Below are positions 15,485-23,908 of a DNA stretch of 41,578 bases, one piece after another. The position numbers were made by a program, and so were the translations under genes. The stretch is from Candidatus Kuenenia stuttgartensis (lineage in GTDB: Bacteria > Planctomycetota > Planctomycetia > Pirellulales > UBA1268), in NCBI GenBank assembly GCA_945877135.1, contig CAMCQY010000018.1:1-41578 (forward strand), in the 5' to 3' direction. Position 1 is the stretch's first letter, and each line of letters starts with the position of its first letter. Under the pieces are notes generated by a model. It searched no databases. It was not told the origin of the DNA and saw only the letters and a program-made list of their open reading frames with translations.

Positions 15485-18400
15485 TCAGGCCGCTTTTTTG
15501 GCCGGTCTGGCTATGGCGGCGGCCGCGGACTCGAACCGCACCGAGATCCGCTTCGACACCCCGGATTCCTCCTGCGTGATGCCGTAGAGGGTGTCAGCGG
15601 CAGCCATCGTCTTTTTCGAATGCGTGACGACGATGAACTGCGTGGACGAGAGAAAATCGCGGAGCACGCCGGCGAAGCGGTCCACATTGGCCTCGTCGAG
15701 CGCGGCGTCCACCTCGTCGAGCACGCAAAACGGACTGGGACGCGAGCGAAAGATCGCCAGCAGCAGGGCGACGCACGTCATCGTTTTCTCGCCGCCGGAG
15801 AGCAGCGAGATGCTCCGCGGCTCCTTGCCGGGAGGCCGCGACACGATTTCGACAGAGGTTTCCAGGAGGTCCACTCCGGGCTCGAGCACGATGTCGGCCT
15901 GACCACCACCGAAGACCCGCTCGAACAGCTCGCGGAAGTGCCCGCGGACCGTCTCGATCGTTTCCCCGAGAAGCCTGCGGCTCTCGTCGTCGATCCGGGA
16001 GACGAGCTGCTCGATCGCCAGTTTCGCATTCGTGACGTCGGCCAACTGGGTCTCGAGGCCCGTGAGCCGTTCCGTCAGGGCCTCCGCTTCTGCCAGAGCC
16101 TCCATGTTGACCGACGTCATCGAGGAGAGCTTGCGTCGCAGCGTCTCGATTTCTGCATCGAGTTCGCCACGATCAGACGGAATGGTGGGGGCATCGCCAG
16201 CGTCGCTGCCCTGACCGTCAGCGGCCACTGCGGGCTGGTCGGCTTGGCTTGTCGCCGTATCGTGGCGGATCGCGATGTCCTGGGCGACGAGGTCCTCGAT
16301 GGCGATGTCGTAGTCGTCTCGGATCCGTTCGACGATCCGGGTGCGGCGGTGACGCGCCTCGCCCGCCTCGAGTTCATGCGCATGGATCGCCTCGGCGAGA
16401 CGCGTTGCCTCGGCCCGCGCCAGTTCCAGCGTCGTGGTGATGGCCCGCCTGTCGGCCACGACCGACTCCTGGCCCGTCGCGAGGTCGGTCAGCGTGGCCG
16501 TGGAGCGTTCCGCCGCGACCATCGCCTCGGCGTGACCGGCGGTGGCGGCCAGGAGGTCGAGGTCGATGCCGGCGAGCCGCTGTTCCGCGTCGCCCCGCCG
16601 GCGTTTCGCGTCGTCGAGGTCGGTGCGGCGGGTCTGCAGGGCGGTGAGCCGGCCCGCGACATCATCACGGGCCCGTGCCAGTCGTTCGTCACAGGCGGCC
16701 TGCGCCACCCTGAGCCGGTGGATCTCGTCGATCACCTCGCTGCGGGAACGGTCGAGGGTGTCGATATCGTTCCTGGCCAGGCCGAGTTCGTGCCGCGCGG
16801 CGGCGAGTTCACCGTCGATCGTCGTGATGGCAGCCTGAGCGGCCTCACGGATGGCGGCACGTTCTACCGACTGTCGCTCGGCGTCGTGGAGGCTCGATTC
16901 CAGCGCGGTAATGCCCTCGCTGACTGCGAGCTGCTCGCGAGCGGTGCGATCGCGTTCCGTCCGTGACGAGGCGATGCGTTCGGCGGCCTGTTGCTTCCGT
17001 GTCTGAGCCTGGCGAATCTCGTGGTGGGTGACGGCGAGGTCGGCCTGCAGCCGCTCGATCAGACTCCCGGCCTCAGCCACGGTCCGCGTCAGTTCATCAT
17101 GACGCTGGTCGAGCGCCTTCAGTTCACTCCGCCGTGCGACCAGTCCGGTGGCGGCACCTGGAAGACCGATCTCCAGAGCCCCTTCGGATGAGAGGCAATC
17201 ACCACCCCGCGTGACGAACAGCGTGCCCGGCGGCGCCGCGGCAATCAGCGGGACGGCATCGGCAAGCCGTTCGACGACCCACACCCGTGCCAGCAGCCGG
17301 GCCACGATCTGCTGACCACCGGCCGGCGGCAGCGCGGCTGTTGAGGAATCTGGCAGGCCGATGAGGCGGTCGAGGCGACCCACTACGCCTCGCGCATCAT
17401 CGGCGGCGAAGGCCGCTCCCTCACGCACTGCCTGGGAAGAAACGAATCCGATGCGGCCGCCAGCCGCCAGTACCGCCCGTGATTCGTCGGTTGCCGACCA
17501 TTCGGCCTGCCACCGTACGAGGTCGTCGAGCGAGGTGACGACGAGCGCCTGGCCGAGCGAGCCGAGCGCGAGATCGACGAGTGACGCCCACGTCACCTCG
17601 GCGTCGAACTGGTGGGCCAGCGGCCCGAGCAGTCCGGGCACCACGCACGAGGGATTTGTCTCGGCGAGGAGTTTCCGCGCGGCGTCGGAGAATCCTTCCT
17701 GTCGCCCGATCATCTCTTCGAGCATCGTGCGACGCTCGCGGCATGCCTCCAGCTTTGCCTGCCAGCCGGCGAGTGCCTGCCAGGCGGCGTCAACCGCCTC
17801 CGACCGTTGTCGTTGCGTGACGTCGAGCGTTTCCAGTTCGCATTCCACGGCGTTCATCCGCTGGGTGAGCGACGCGATCGTGCCTTCCCAGGTGGCGGCC
17901 GATTCCAGCATCCGGGCCAGTTGCAGCCGGGCCGTGTCGATCCTCGTTCGCCAGGAGTCGGCGACGCGATGCGATTCCTCGACCCGCGCGGCGGCCCGAT
18001 CGAGGTCCGACTGCATCGTCTGCCGCGACCGCTCCAGTTCGTCAACCTTCGTGGTGCGATCGACAACCGCCTGCCTGGCCCGCGTTGCATGCTCGTGTGA
18101 ACCGGCCGCGGCGTGCTCGCAGGCAGCCAGTCGATCGACCATGCCACGCGATTCTGCCTCGATCGCCGCGACCTCGTCCCGGGCGGCTGCAACGGCCTCG
18201 ATCGCTGCCACCTGATCGCGGGCGGCCCGTCGGAGATCGTCCTCGAGCCGCGCCTGCTCCCCTTCGAGTTCACGGCGGCGGGTCCAAAACGCTGCAAGGG
18301 TTGCCTCGGCGGCTGCGGCCCTGGCCTTGTCGGTGGCGACCGCTGATCGCGCCGACTCGAGCCTCGGCTGCAGTTCGACCTCCATGGCGGCGAGTGTCGC

Positions 18401-19210
18401 GGCGGTGCTGGCGGCGGCGTTGGCCCGGGCCTCGGTTGCCGAGAGATCGTCCCGCGTCGTCGCGAGGCTGCCCTCGACACGGGCCACGGCCGCATCGACC
18501 TCGGTGAGATCCTGTGCCGCGGCCGCAAGCCGCAGCGTGCGGAGCCGATCGGTCATCTGCTGCCAGCGACGGGCCCGTGCCGCCTGATGCCGCACGGTCT
18601 CCAGCCGGCTCGACACTTCGCCGACGATGTCGGCCAGTCGCTGACGGTTCTGCTCGCTGCGTTCGAGACGGCGGAGTGATTCCGTCCGTCGGGCCCTGAA
18701 CCGGGTGATGCCGGCGGCTTCCTCGAAGACGGCGCGGCGGTCTTTGCCCGACGCCACGAGCAACGCATCGACGCGGCCCTGCTCGATGACGCTGTACGCC
18801 TCGGTGGCGGCGCCCGTGCCCGAGAAGAGTTCGCGGATGTCACGCAGCCGCGAGGCCTCGCCATTGATGAGGTATTCGTTTTCGCCGCTGCGGTAGACCC
18901 TGCGCGTGATCTGCACCTGCGGCGCATCGACCGGGAGCAGGGAGTCGGCGTTGTCGAAGATGAGCGACACTTCGGCGGCGTTGAGCGGCTTGCGGCCACC
19001 CGATCCGGCGAAGATCACGTCGGTCATGTCGCGGCCGCGGAGGCTGCGGACCGACTGCTCACCGAGCACCCATTTGATGGCATCGACGACGTTCGACTTG
19101 CCTGATCCATTGGGGCCGACAACCGCCGTGATGCCCGCGGGGAACTCAAACCGCGTCCGGTCGGCGAAGCTCTTGAAGCCGAACAGTTCGAGGGCGGTGA
19201 GTCTGGTCAT
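15485..19210 (-). CDS. smc: Chromosome segregation ATPase SMC
   Basis: A 1241-residue SMC. The N-terminal head has Walker A (AVVGPNGSGKSNVVDAIKWV), two long coiled coils flank a hinge near the middle (CVVPGLLGPLAHQFDAEVTW), and the C-terminal head has the signature (LLSGGEKTMT) and Walker B (PFCVLDEVDAALDEANV). It entraps and extrudes DNA with ScpA/ScpB, which are not in the window. An acidic insert (about residues 990-1010, AVAADGQGSDAGDAPTIPSD) interrupts the second coiled coil near the C-terminal head. The start overlaps the stop of the upstream lipoprotein gene by ATGA, so the two are translationally coupled, an unusual partner for smc. Confidence 0.96.
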   Translation of the reverse strand: MTRLTALELFGFKSFADRTRFEFPAGITAVVGPNGSGKSNVVDAIKWVLGEQSVRSLRGRDMTDVIFAGSGGRKPLNAAEVSLIFDNADSLLPVDAPQVQITRRVYRSGENEYLINGEASRLRDIRELFSGTGAATEAYSVIEQGRVDALLVASGKDRRAVFEEAAGITRFRARRTESLRRLERSEQNRQRLADIVGEVSSRLETVRHQAARARRWQQMTDRLRTLRLAAAAQDLTEVDAAVARVEGSLATTRDDLSATEARANAAASTAATLAAMEVELQPRLESARSAVATDKARAAAAEATLAAFWTRRRELEGEQARLEDDLRRAARDQVAAIEAVAAARDEVAAIEAESRGMVDRLAACEHAAAGSHEHATRARQAVVDRTTKVDELERSRQTMQSDLDRAAARVEESHRVADSWRTRIDTARLQLARMLESAATWEGTIASLTQRMNAVECELETLDVTQRQRSEAVDAAWQALAGWQAKLEACRERRTMLEEMIGRQEGFSDAARKLLAETNPSCVVPGLLGPLAHQFDAEVTWASLVDLALGSLGQALVVTSLDDLVRWQAEWSATDESRAVLAAGGRIGFVSSQAVREGAAFAADDARGVVGRLDRLIGLPDSSTAALPPAGGQQIVARLLARVWVVERLADAVPLIAAAPPGTLFVTRGGDCLSSEGALEIGLPGAATGLVARRSELKALDQRHDELTRTVAEAGSLIERLQADLAVTHHEIRQAQTRKQQAAERIASSRTERDRTAREQLAVSEGITALESSLHDAERQSVERAAIREAAQAAITTIDGELAAARHELGLARNDIDTLDRSRSEVIDEIHRLRVAQAACDERLARARDDVAGRLTALQTRRTDLDDAKRRRGDAEQRLAGIDLDLLAATAGHAEAMVAAERSTATLTDLATGQESVVADRRAITTTLELARAEATRLAEAIHAHELEAGEARHRRTRIVERIRDDYDIAIEDLVAQDIAIRHDTATSQADQPAVAADGQGSDAGDAPTIPSDRGELDAEIETLRRKLSSMTSVNMEALAEAEALTERLTGLETQLADVTNAKLAIEQLVSRIDDESRRLLGETIETVRGHFRELFERVFGGGQADIVLEPGVDLLETSVEIVSRPPGKEPRSISLLSGGEKTMTCVALLLAIFRSRPSPFCVLDEVDAALDEANVDRFAGVLRDFLSSTQFIVVTHSKKTMAAADTLYGITQEESGVSKRISVRFESAAAAIARPAKKAA

Positions 19211-20976
19211 GAAGACGCGTCCGTGGGCGGGGCCGCGTCGGCGGCACCGTCGCCGGCCGGCGCGTCCTCGTCAGATGATGCGGAGGGAATGTCGCGGATT
19301 CTGGCAGAGGCCTCTTCGTGCACGCTCATGCTGCTGTCCTCCTCGGCCACGGCGTCGAACACGAGACGGCTCTTGAGCGCGTGGTGCGAACTGGCCTGTT
19401 GGAGGAACTGGACGATGTCCGGGTAGGTGCCGCCCATGTCGGCAATCGCGCGAATGATCGTTTCGACCCTGGCGGGAACGTCGGCCTGCTGATCGGGGTC
19501 TCCCGCGACGAAACGGCTGACGATCGCTGTCGACCCGTCGATGACGACCACGATTGTCGGACCCGCCTCGGCCCTCAGTCCATCGCCCACTGCATGCTCG
19601 GTGCCGAAGAGCACGATTTCGGGCCGCCGGCTCCGGGTGACGTGCACCAGCGGTGGCCCCTTCACGTCGAGCACGTGCAGCGAACAAGCCTCTCCCAGGC
19701 GATCGCCCCGCACCAGCGGCGACGTTGGATCGATCTTCCAGAGTCCCCGAAAGCCGCCGTAGCGGGTTTCGGCGCTCGTGCTGGTGAGCAGCGATCTCAG
19801 GGCGTCGATGCCGTTGGCATCGTCGAGCGTGCCGAGCGCGGAGAGGGCCGCCGCCCGTGCGCTCCGCAGGCTCGTGGCCGCTTCAGCGAGATGGGGGGCC
19901 GCGGCCGACTCTCCCAGGTAGGCCAACGCCTCGGCGGCGGCGAAGCGGATCTCGGCGTCCTTCGACTCGAGCGCGTCGCGGAGCGTGGGCACGCCCTCCT
20001 TGCCGATCGCCTCCAGCCGCAGTGCCGCTCCCGGTGCCGTGACCGGATCGGAGAGTTGCCGGCGAAGTAATTCAAGCCGCGCGTGACGACCGCCCGGCGG
20101 TTCGACGACGGCCAGGCATCGCACGACGCGGATGTAGCGGCCGAGGTTATCGGCGTAGACGGGCGGAATTTCGAGTTCGATGTAGCGGTCGGTCTTCGGG
20201 GTGGCGACTCCCCGTTTGGCACCACGGATGGAGGCGTGGAACCGCCGGTTGATGCAGTCGCCGATCCGCTTCGAGAGACCGACGGAGCGGTGCTCCGGGG
20301 CGAGGATCAGGCCGATCGGCCGCGACTGCAGCGCCACGCCGCCGCCTGGCACCTTGGCGCGGAGCTTCGACATCGAATCGAGCGTGCCGGTCGAGACTGG
20401 GTCAACCAGCAGCGGTCCTTCGGCCACGCCCAGCACATGGCCATCGCGGATGCGGCTGCCGAGCACCGCCATCTCTGCCAGGCGGGTTTCCATCAGCCAG
20501 CCCCCGCCGAGGCTCGTCGTATCGGAGTCATGCGGCACCTCGACGTGGACGTCGAAGCGATCCCCCCTGCGGACTCCCGGCGGCAGATAGCCATGCACCC
20601 AGACCAGCGACGTGGAGTTCGATGCCAGCAGGGCATTGGGTTCCACGACGCCGCGGGCCTGCATGTCGGCCATGAGCGACTGCCGCTGGGCGTTGGGGGC
20701 GGGATCGCTGCCAGTGCCGGCGAGCCCGGTGATGAGCGCCGCGCGTTCGATCCGCTGCGGATTGAGTCCCCATGGGGCGGCGTAGTCGCCGATGAGTTTT
20801 GTATCGGCCTCGAGGCTGGCGAGTGCCTCGATTTCGGGGCTCTGGCTGCGGATCGCCGGGCCGGCGCAGCCGATCATGCCGGCGCACAGTGAGAGCCACG
20901 CAAGCCACGCCGTGGCGGCACTGCTGTGGGAACGGCCGTCGAGCGGTCGGTGTTCGTCGTGCATCCGCGGTGCCAT
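19207..20976 (-). CDS. FlgI (P-ring)-like lipoprotein with HEAT-like repeats
   Basis: About 589 residues. A hydrophobic leader (TAWLAWLSLCAGMIGC) ends at a lipobox-like Cys. Residues about 80-220 resemble the flagellar P-ring protein FlgI: ALITGLAGTGSDP, then STSLVWVHGYLPPGVRRGDR and FDVHVEVPHDSDTTSLGGGW. FlgI has the same GLxGTGDS and LPPxxRxGxxxDV-type segments. A HEAT-like region follows (about 330-430; IRFAAAEALAYLGESAAAPH), then a C-terminal domain of unknown type and an acidic tail. No other flagellar gene is present, so a real P-ring role is unlikely; a planctomycete envelope protein seems more likely. The start is uncertain (ATGs at 20976 and 20964, others upstream). The gene is coupled to smc by ATGA overlap. 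Confidence 0.7.
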   Translation of the reverse strand: MAPRMHDEHRPLDGRSHSSAATAWLAWLSLCAGMIGCAGPAIRSQSPEIEALASLEADTKLIGDYAAPWGLNPQRIERAALITGLAGTGSDPAPNAQRQSLMADMQARGVVEPNALLASNSTSLVWVHGYLPPGVRRGDRFDVHVEVPHDSDTTSLGGGWLMETRLAEMAVLGSRIRDGHVLGVAEGPLLVDPVSTGTLDSMSKLRAKVPGGGVALQSRPIGLILAPEHRSVGLSKRIGDCINRRFHASIRGAKRGVATPKTDRYIELEIPPVYADNLGRYIRVVRCLAVVEPPGGRHARLELLRRQLSDPVTAPGAALRLEAIGKEGVPTLRDALESKDAEIRFAAAEALAYLGESAAAPHLAEAATSLRSARAAALSALGTLDDANGIDALRSLLTSTSAETRYGGFRGLWKIDPTSPLVRGDRLGEACSLHVLDVKGPPLVHVTRSRRPEIVLFGTEHAVGDGLRAEAGPTIVVVIDGSTAIVSRFVAGDPDQQADVPARVETIIRAIADMGGTYPDIVQFLQQASSHHALKSRLVFDAVAEEDSSMSVHEEASARIRDIPSASSDEDAPAGDGAADAAPPTDASS

Positions 20977-21197
20977 TCGTTGTGTCGTGAGTCTTGCCGT
21001 CGTGGCGGGCATGCCGCGCACAGGGACCCCTCGGTCCGATTCCCGAAGGCTCTCTTTCCCGAGGGAAGGGCAGGGACAGTAGGTGCCGCAGGGGAGGCGG
21101 TCAAGGCAGGCTTGGCCGGTTTCGACCGATCCAAAGCGGCCGCGAAAGCTCTTGGCTGCGGCGTGGAGGCCTGCTAGGGTTCGCCCCCCGCCGGCTG

Positions 21198-21220
21198 CCG
21201 GAGGGCCGTCGGTCCTCCGG
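21198..21220 (+). other. Hairpin in the rimI leader
   Basis: CCGGAGG (21198-21204) pairs with CCTCCGG (21214-21220), loop nine bases, about 70 bases before the rimI start. There is no T-run. It may be a leader structure; the rest of the gap (about 20977-21287) shows no gene. Confidence 0.35.
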
Positions 21221-21287
21221 ATGAATCACGGACTCGGCGACATTCGCACCGACCACACCAGTTCCAGACGCAGGGAGTTGCGCACCC

Positions 21288-21797
21288 GTGAGATCGACCC
21301 ACGAAGAACGGCTGAAGATTCACGTCCGCTGGATGATCCGTCGTGACATGCGAGAGGTGCTCGATGTCGAGGCAGAAGCCTTCGAGTTTCCCTGGTCCGA
21401 CGAGGACTTCACCCGCTGCCTGCGGCAGAGAAGCTGCATCGGCATGGTGGCCGAGTCGGGCGACTCGGTGGTCGCCTTTATGATCTACGAGCTACACCGC
21501 AGTCGTCTGCACGTGCTCAATTTCGCGGTGGCCAGGTCGCATCGGCGTCTTGGCGTCGGCACGCGAATGATGGAGAAGCTGGTCGGCAAGCTGACTCCGG
21601 AACGTCGGAATCGGATCGTGCTGGAGGTGCGGGAAACCAATCTTCCGGCGCAGCTCTTCTTCCGCTCGTTGGGCTTCCGCGCGATCTCGGTTCTGAAGGA
21701 CTTCTATCAGGACACAACAGAAGACGCCTACCTGATGCACTACGTCTCGCCGGCGGCAGCGGGCGTGGAAGCGATGCCCCGGCGGATGGCGGGCTAG
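21288..21797 (+). CDS. rimI: RimI-type GNAT N-acetyltransferase
   Basis: A 169-residue GNAT protein, probably the acetyltransferase that modifies the N-terminal alanine of ribosomal protein S18. Evidence: VLDVEAEAFEFPWSDEDFTR near the N-terminus, as in RimI, the acetyl-CoA loop RSHRRLGVGTRMM, then VLEVRETNLPAQLFFRSLGF. A GTG start at 21288 with GGGAG eleven bases upstream is best supported. tsaB and tsaD, which often neighbour rimI, are absent, so another GNAT substrate is possible. It is divergent from the FlgI-like gene. Confidence 0.85.
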   Translation: MRSTHEERLKIHVRWMIRRDMREVLDVEAEAFEFPWSDEDFTRCLRQRSCIGMVAESGDSVVAFMIYELHRSRLHVLNFAVARSHRRLGVGTRMMEKLVGKLTPERRNRIVLEVRETNLPAQLFFRSLGFRAISVLKDFYQDTTEDAYLMHYVSPAAAGVEAMPRRMAG

Positions 21798-21832
21798 GGC
21801 CGCATTGCGGGCAGGCTCCCCGAACCCGCTCT

Positions 21833-21860
21833 CATCCAAGCCCGCAGCGCCAGCAAGGGA
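21833..21860. repeat. Fifth copy of the 28-bp intergenic repeat
   Basis: The inverse of the repeat unit clustered at 6011-6199 (core ATCCAAGCCCGCAGCGC, then CAGCAAGGGA), between the convergent rimI and ATP-grasp genes. Its presence 15 kb away shows that this is a dispersed family. Confidence 0.7.
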
Positions 21861-21893
21861 ATGCGGCCGGCCTCGCGATGTGGGACGCATGCG

Positions 21894-23174
21894 TCACGCT
21901 CGCGCCGACAGCAATGTGTCGATGCGGGCGACGCGATCGCGGAGACTGGCCAGCGCGTCGTCGGGCGTGCTGGCAGCCGCGAAGATCGTCACCACCGGTG
22001 CACCTGCGGCGATGACCTGTCCGGGGCGGGGAATGTCGGCAAGCGATGGCCAGCCGCCGTCGGCCTGCGTCCACGGGCTCGTCTCACGCGTCATGCATGC
22101 GATCAGCGGCTGCGAGACAGGCGTCGGCACCGCGGCAAACAAGACGGCTTTTGCCCATGTCGGTGCCGTCTGCGGGAGCGTCTGCTCGCGCCGGCTGCGG
22201 GAAGGCGTGGCATACCCGCAGGCTGCGAGGTGACTGCCTGCGATCGAGCCTGCGGCCGACCGCTCGAAGAGTTCCATCGACGCCGTAGGCCGCGGATTGA
22301 CCTCGATCACCTCGACGCTGCCGCCTGCATCGACGACCAGGTCGACGCCGACGAGACCGACTGGCTGAAACCGCTCCGCCAGGACGCCGCCGAGGCGTTC
22401 GAGTTGGTCAACCAGTCGATCATCAACCGGTGGCTGACCGTTTGTGGTGTGCAAAGCCACGGCGCCGCACCAGGCAAACGGGCCTGCACGGCACCACGGC
22501 TCCCCGATCAACTGCTGGCTCACGCCCAGCAGCCGCGGGAATCTCTCTGCGAAACAGAAAGACGCCGACAGGGGGATGCCGGGCATGAACCGTTGCCAGA
22601 TGTGCTGCTTGTGTGGTGCGTCGGCTCGATCGGCGGTGTGGTCTGCCGCCACGGCTGGAGTCCATCGCCGGATGCCGCGGCCGCCCGCGCTTGCCAGCGG
22701 CTTGACAAGCCACGTGCCGTCGAGCGGGATGCGGTCAGGCGACGACATCGTCTCGGGAAATGACAGCCCCGCCGCGCGGGCGGCGGCTGCGAGGTGCACC
22801 GGGTCGCGGAATTGCCGGACCACGTCGCCCGGATTGCCGGCGAGTGGACGCACACGGGCGATAGCATCGATGAGATCGGGATGGTTTTCGACCGCGCCGG
22901 TGTAGCACCATGGCGTGGACGGCGGAAAGCTTTCGGCGGCCGCGAGGAGGCTCCAGGGATATCCCGTGGCCGCGTCGGCAGTGCCGTGTCCCACGGGCAC
23001 TGCACTCATGGCGATCGCTTGCAGGTCGAGATCGCAGAAGAGATCCGCGGCATGCACGGCCCAGCCGGCGCGGACTGCCGATTCCGCCAGTGCCCTGACG
23101 GACGCTCCCAGAACGATGAGTTGTCCGGCGAATCCGTCGCGGATCGATTCAGCAGCGGTATTCGGGCGACTCAC
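21894..23174 (-). CDS. ATP-grasp protein of the H4MPT-linked C1 gene set (Orf17-like)
   Basis: A 426-residue ATP-grasp protein. The N-terminal pre-ATP-grasp domain reads LIVLGASVRALAESAVRAGW. The ATP-binding segment is GTWLVKPLASAGGRGIRRW, and the metal-binding end of the fold is GVDLVVDAGGSVEVIEVNPR followed by PTASMELFE. Proteins of this kind are carboxylate-amine ligases. Methylotrophs with H4MPT carry an ATP-grasp gene (orf17) next to fae, thought to act in cofactor synthesis, and here the gene is divergent from fae with 113 bp between them. A GTG start at 23174 is used. The assignment to methanopterin synthesis is by context; the reaction is unknown. Confidence 0.78.
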   Translation of the reverse strand: MSRPNTAAESIRDGFAGQLIVLGASVRALAESAVRAGWAVHAADLFCDLDLQAIAMSAVPVGHGTADAATGYPWSLLAAAESFPPSTPWCYTGAVENHPDLIDAIARVRPLAGNPGDVVRQFRDPVHLAAAARAAGLSFPETMSSPDRIPLDGTWLVKPLASAGGRGIRRWTPAVAADHTADRADAPHKQHIWQRFMPGIPLSASFCFAERFPRLLGVSQQLIGEPWCRAGPFAWCGAVALHTTNGQPPVDDRLVDQLERLGGVLAERFQPVGLVGVDLVVDAGGSVEVIEVNPRPTASMELFERSAAGSIAGSHLAACGYATPSRSRREQTLPQTAPTWAKAVLFAAVPTPVSQPLIACMTRETSPWTQADGGWPSLADIPRPGQVIAAGAPVVTIFAAASTPDDALASLRDRVARIDTLLSARA

Positions 23175-23287
23175 GATGACCCCGTGGCCGGTTTGGCTGA
23201 ACCGGGTTTGAAGAACTGAGGCTGAATGGTAGTCTCTGGCCTCCTGTGCACGGTATGGAAATTCCCCCGAAATGGAGAACAGGTTTT

Positions 23288-23785
23288 ATGTCGATGTACA
23301 TTGGTGAGGCGCTCGCAGGCGACGGCAACGAGATCGCCCATATTGACCTGCTGATCGGCAGCAAGGATGGTCCGGTGGGCGTGGCGTTTGCCAACGCATT
23401 GGCCCGACAGAGCGAGGGACACTCGAACCTCCTCGCCGTGCTCACGCCGAATCTGGCCGTGAAGCCCGCCACCGTCATGGTCACGAAGGTCACGATCAAG
23501 GGTGCCAAGCAGGCCGTGCAGATGTTCGGACCAGCGCAGGCCGCCGTCGCCAAGGCTGTTGCCGACAGCGTTGCCAGCGGCGTGATCCCCAAGGCCGAAG
23601 CTGAGCACCTCGTGATCGTCTGCGGCGTGTTCATCCACTGGCAGGCCGAGGACGACAAGAAGATCTACGAGTACAACTACAAGGCCACCGTCGATGCCAT
23701 CGCCAACGCGATGCATGGCAAGCCCTCTGTTGACGAGATGGTCGCCGGCAAGGACAAGGCCGCCCACCCGTTCCGCGGGTTCTGA
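23288..23785 (+). CDS. fae: Formaldehyde-activating enzyme
   Basis: A 165-residue Fae that condenses formaldehyde with tetrahydromethanopterin to methylene-H4MPT in the cytoplasm. Hallmarks: IGEALAGDGNEIAHIDLLIG, with His18 matching the proposed catalytic His of characterised Fae; GPVGVAFANALARQSEGHSN; LAVLTPNLAVKPATVMVTKV; and the C-terminal HPFRGF. The ATG at 23288 has GGAG eleven bases upstream. A weak promoter pair (TTGAAG 23208, TAGTCT 23230) lies upstream. The mtdB gene follows after a 123-bp gap with two hairpins. Very firm family call. Confidence 0.97.
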   Translation: MSMYIGEALAGDGNEIAHIDLLIGSKDGPVGVAFANALARQSEGHSNLLAVLTPNLAVKPATVMVTKVTIKGAKQAVQMFGPAQAAVAKAVADSVASGVIPKAEAEHLVIVCGVFIHWQAEDDKKIYEYNYKATVDAIANAMHGKPSVDEMVAGKDKAAHPFRGF

Positions 23786-23801
23786 ACAGAATAGAGCGAC
23801 G

Positions 23802-23823
23802 GCGGGGCCAGCTATGGCCCCGC
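23802..23823. other. Perfect 9-bp hairpin after fae
   Basis: GCGGGGCCA (23802-23810) pairs perfectly with TGGCCCCGC (23815-23823) over a GCTA loop, 17 bases past the fae stop. No T-run follows, so it is more likely an RNA stability or attenuation element than a full terminator. Confidence 0.5.
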
Positions 23824-23863
23824 TGGATTGGGACGAGTCCAAGAAGAAGACATGTCAATCGCG

Positions 23864-23886
23864 ACGCCCGCCCTTGTGGCGGGCGT
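23864..23886 (+). other. Perfect 9-bp hairpin just before the mtdB ribosome binding site
   Basis: ACGCCCGCC (23864-23872) pairs perfectly with GGCGGGCGT (23878-23886) over CTTGT. The mtdB Shine-Dalgarno GGAGG lies at 23894-23898. The position allows an effect on mtdB translation or on partial termination after fae. Confidence 0.5.
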
Positions 23887-23908
23887 TCGTGTTGGAGGTG
23901 TGGCGATT

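Noticed and set aside
21288-21797. Antibiotic acetyltransferase
   Set aside because: The GNAT sequence fits RimI, and no resistance context is visible.
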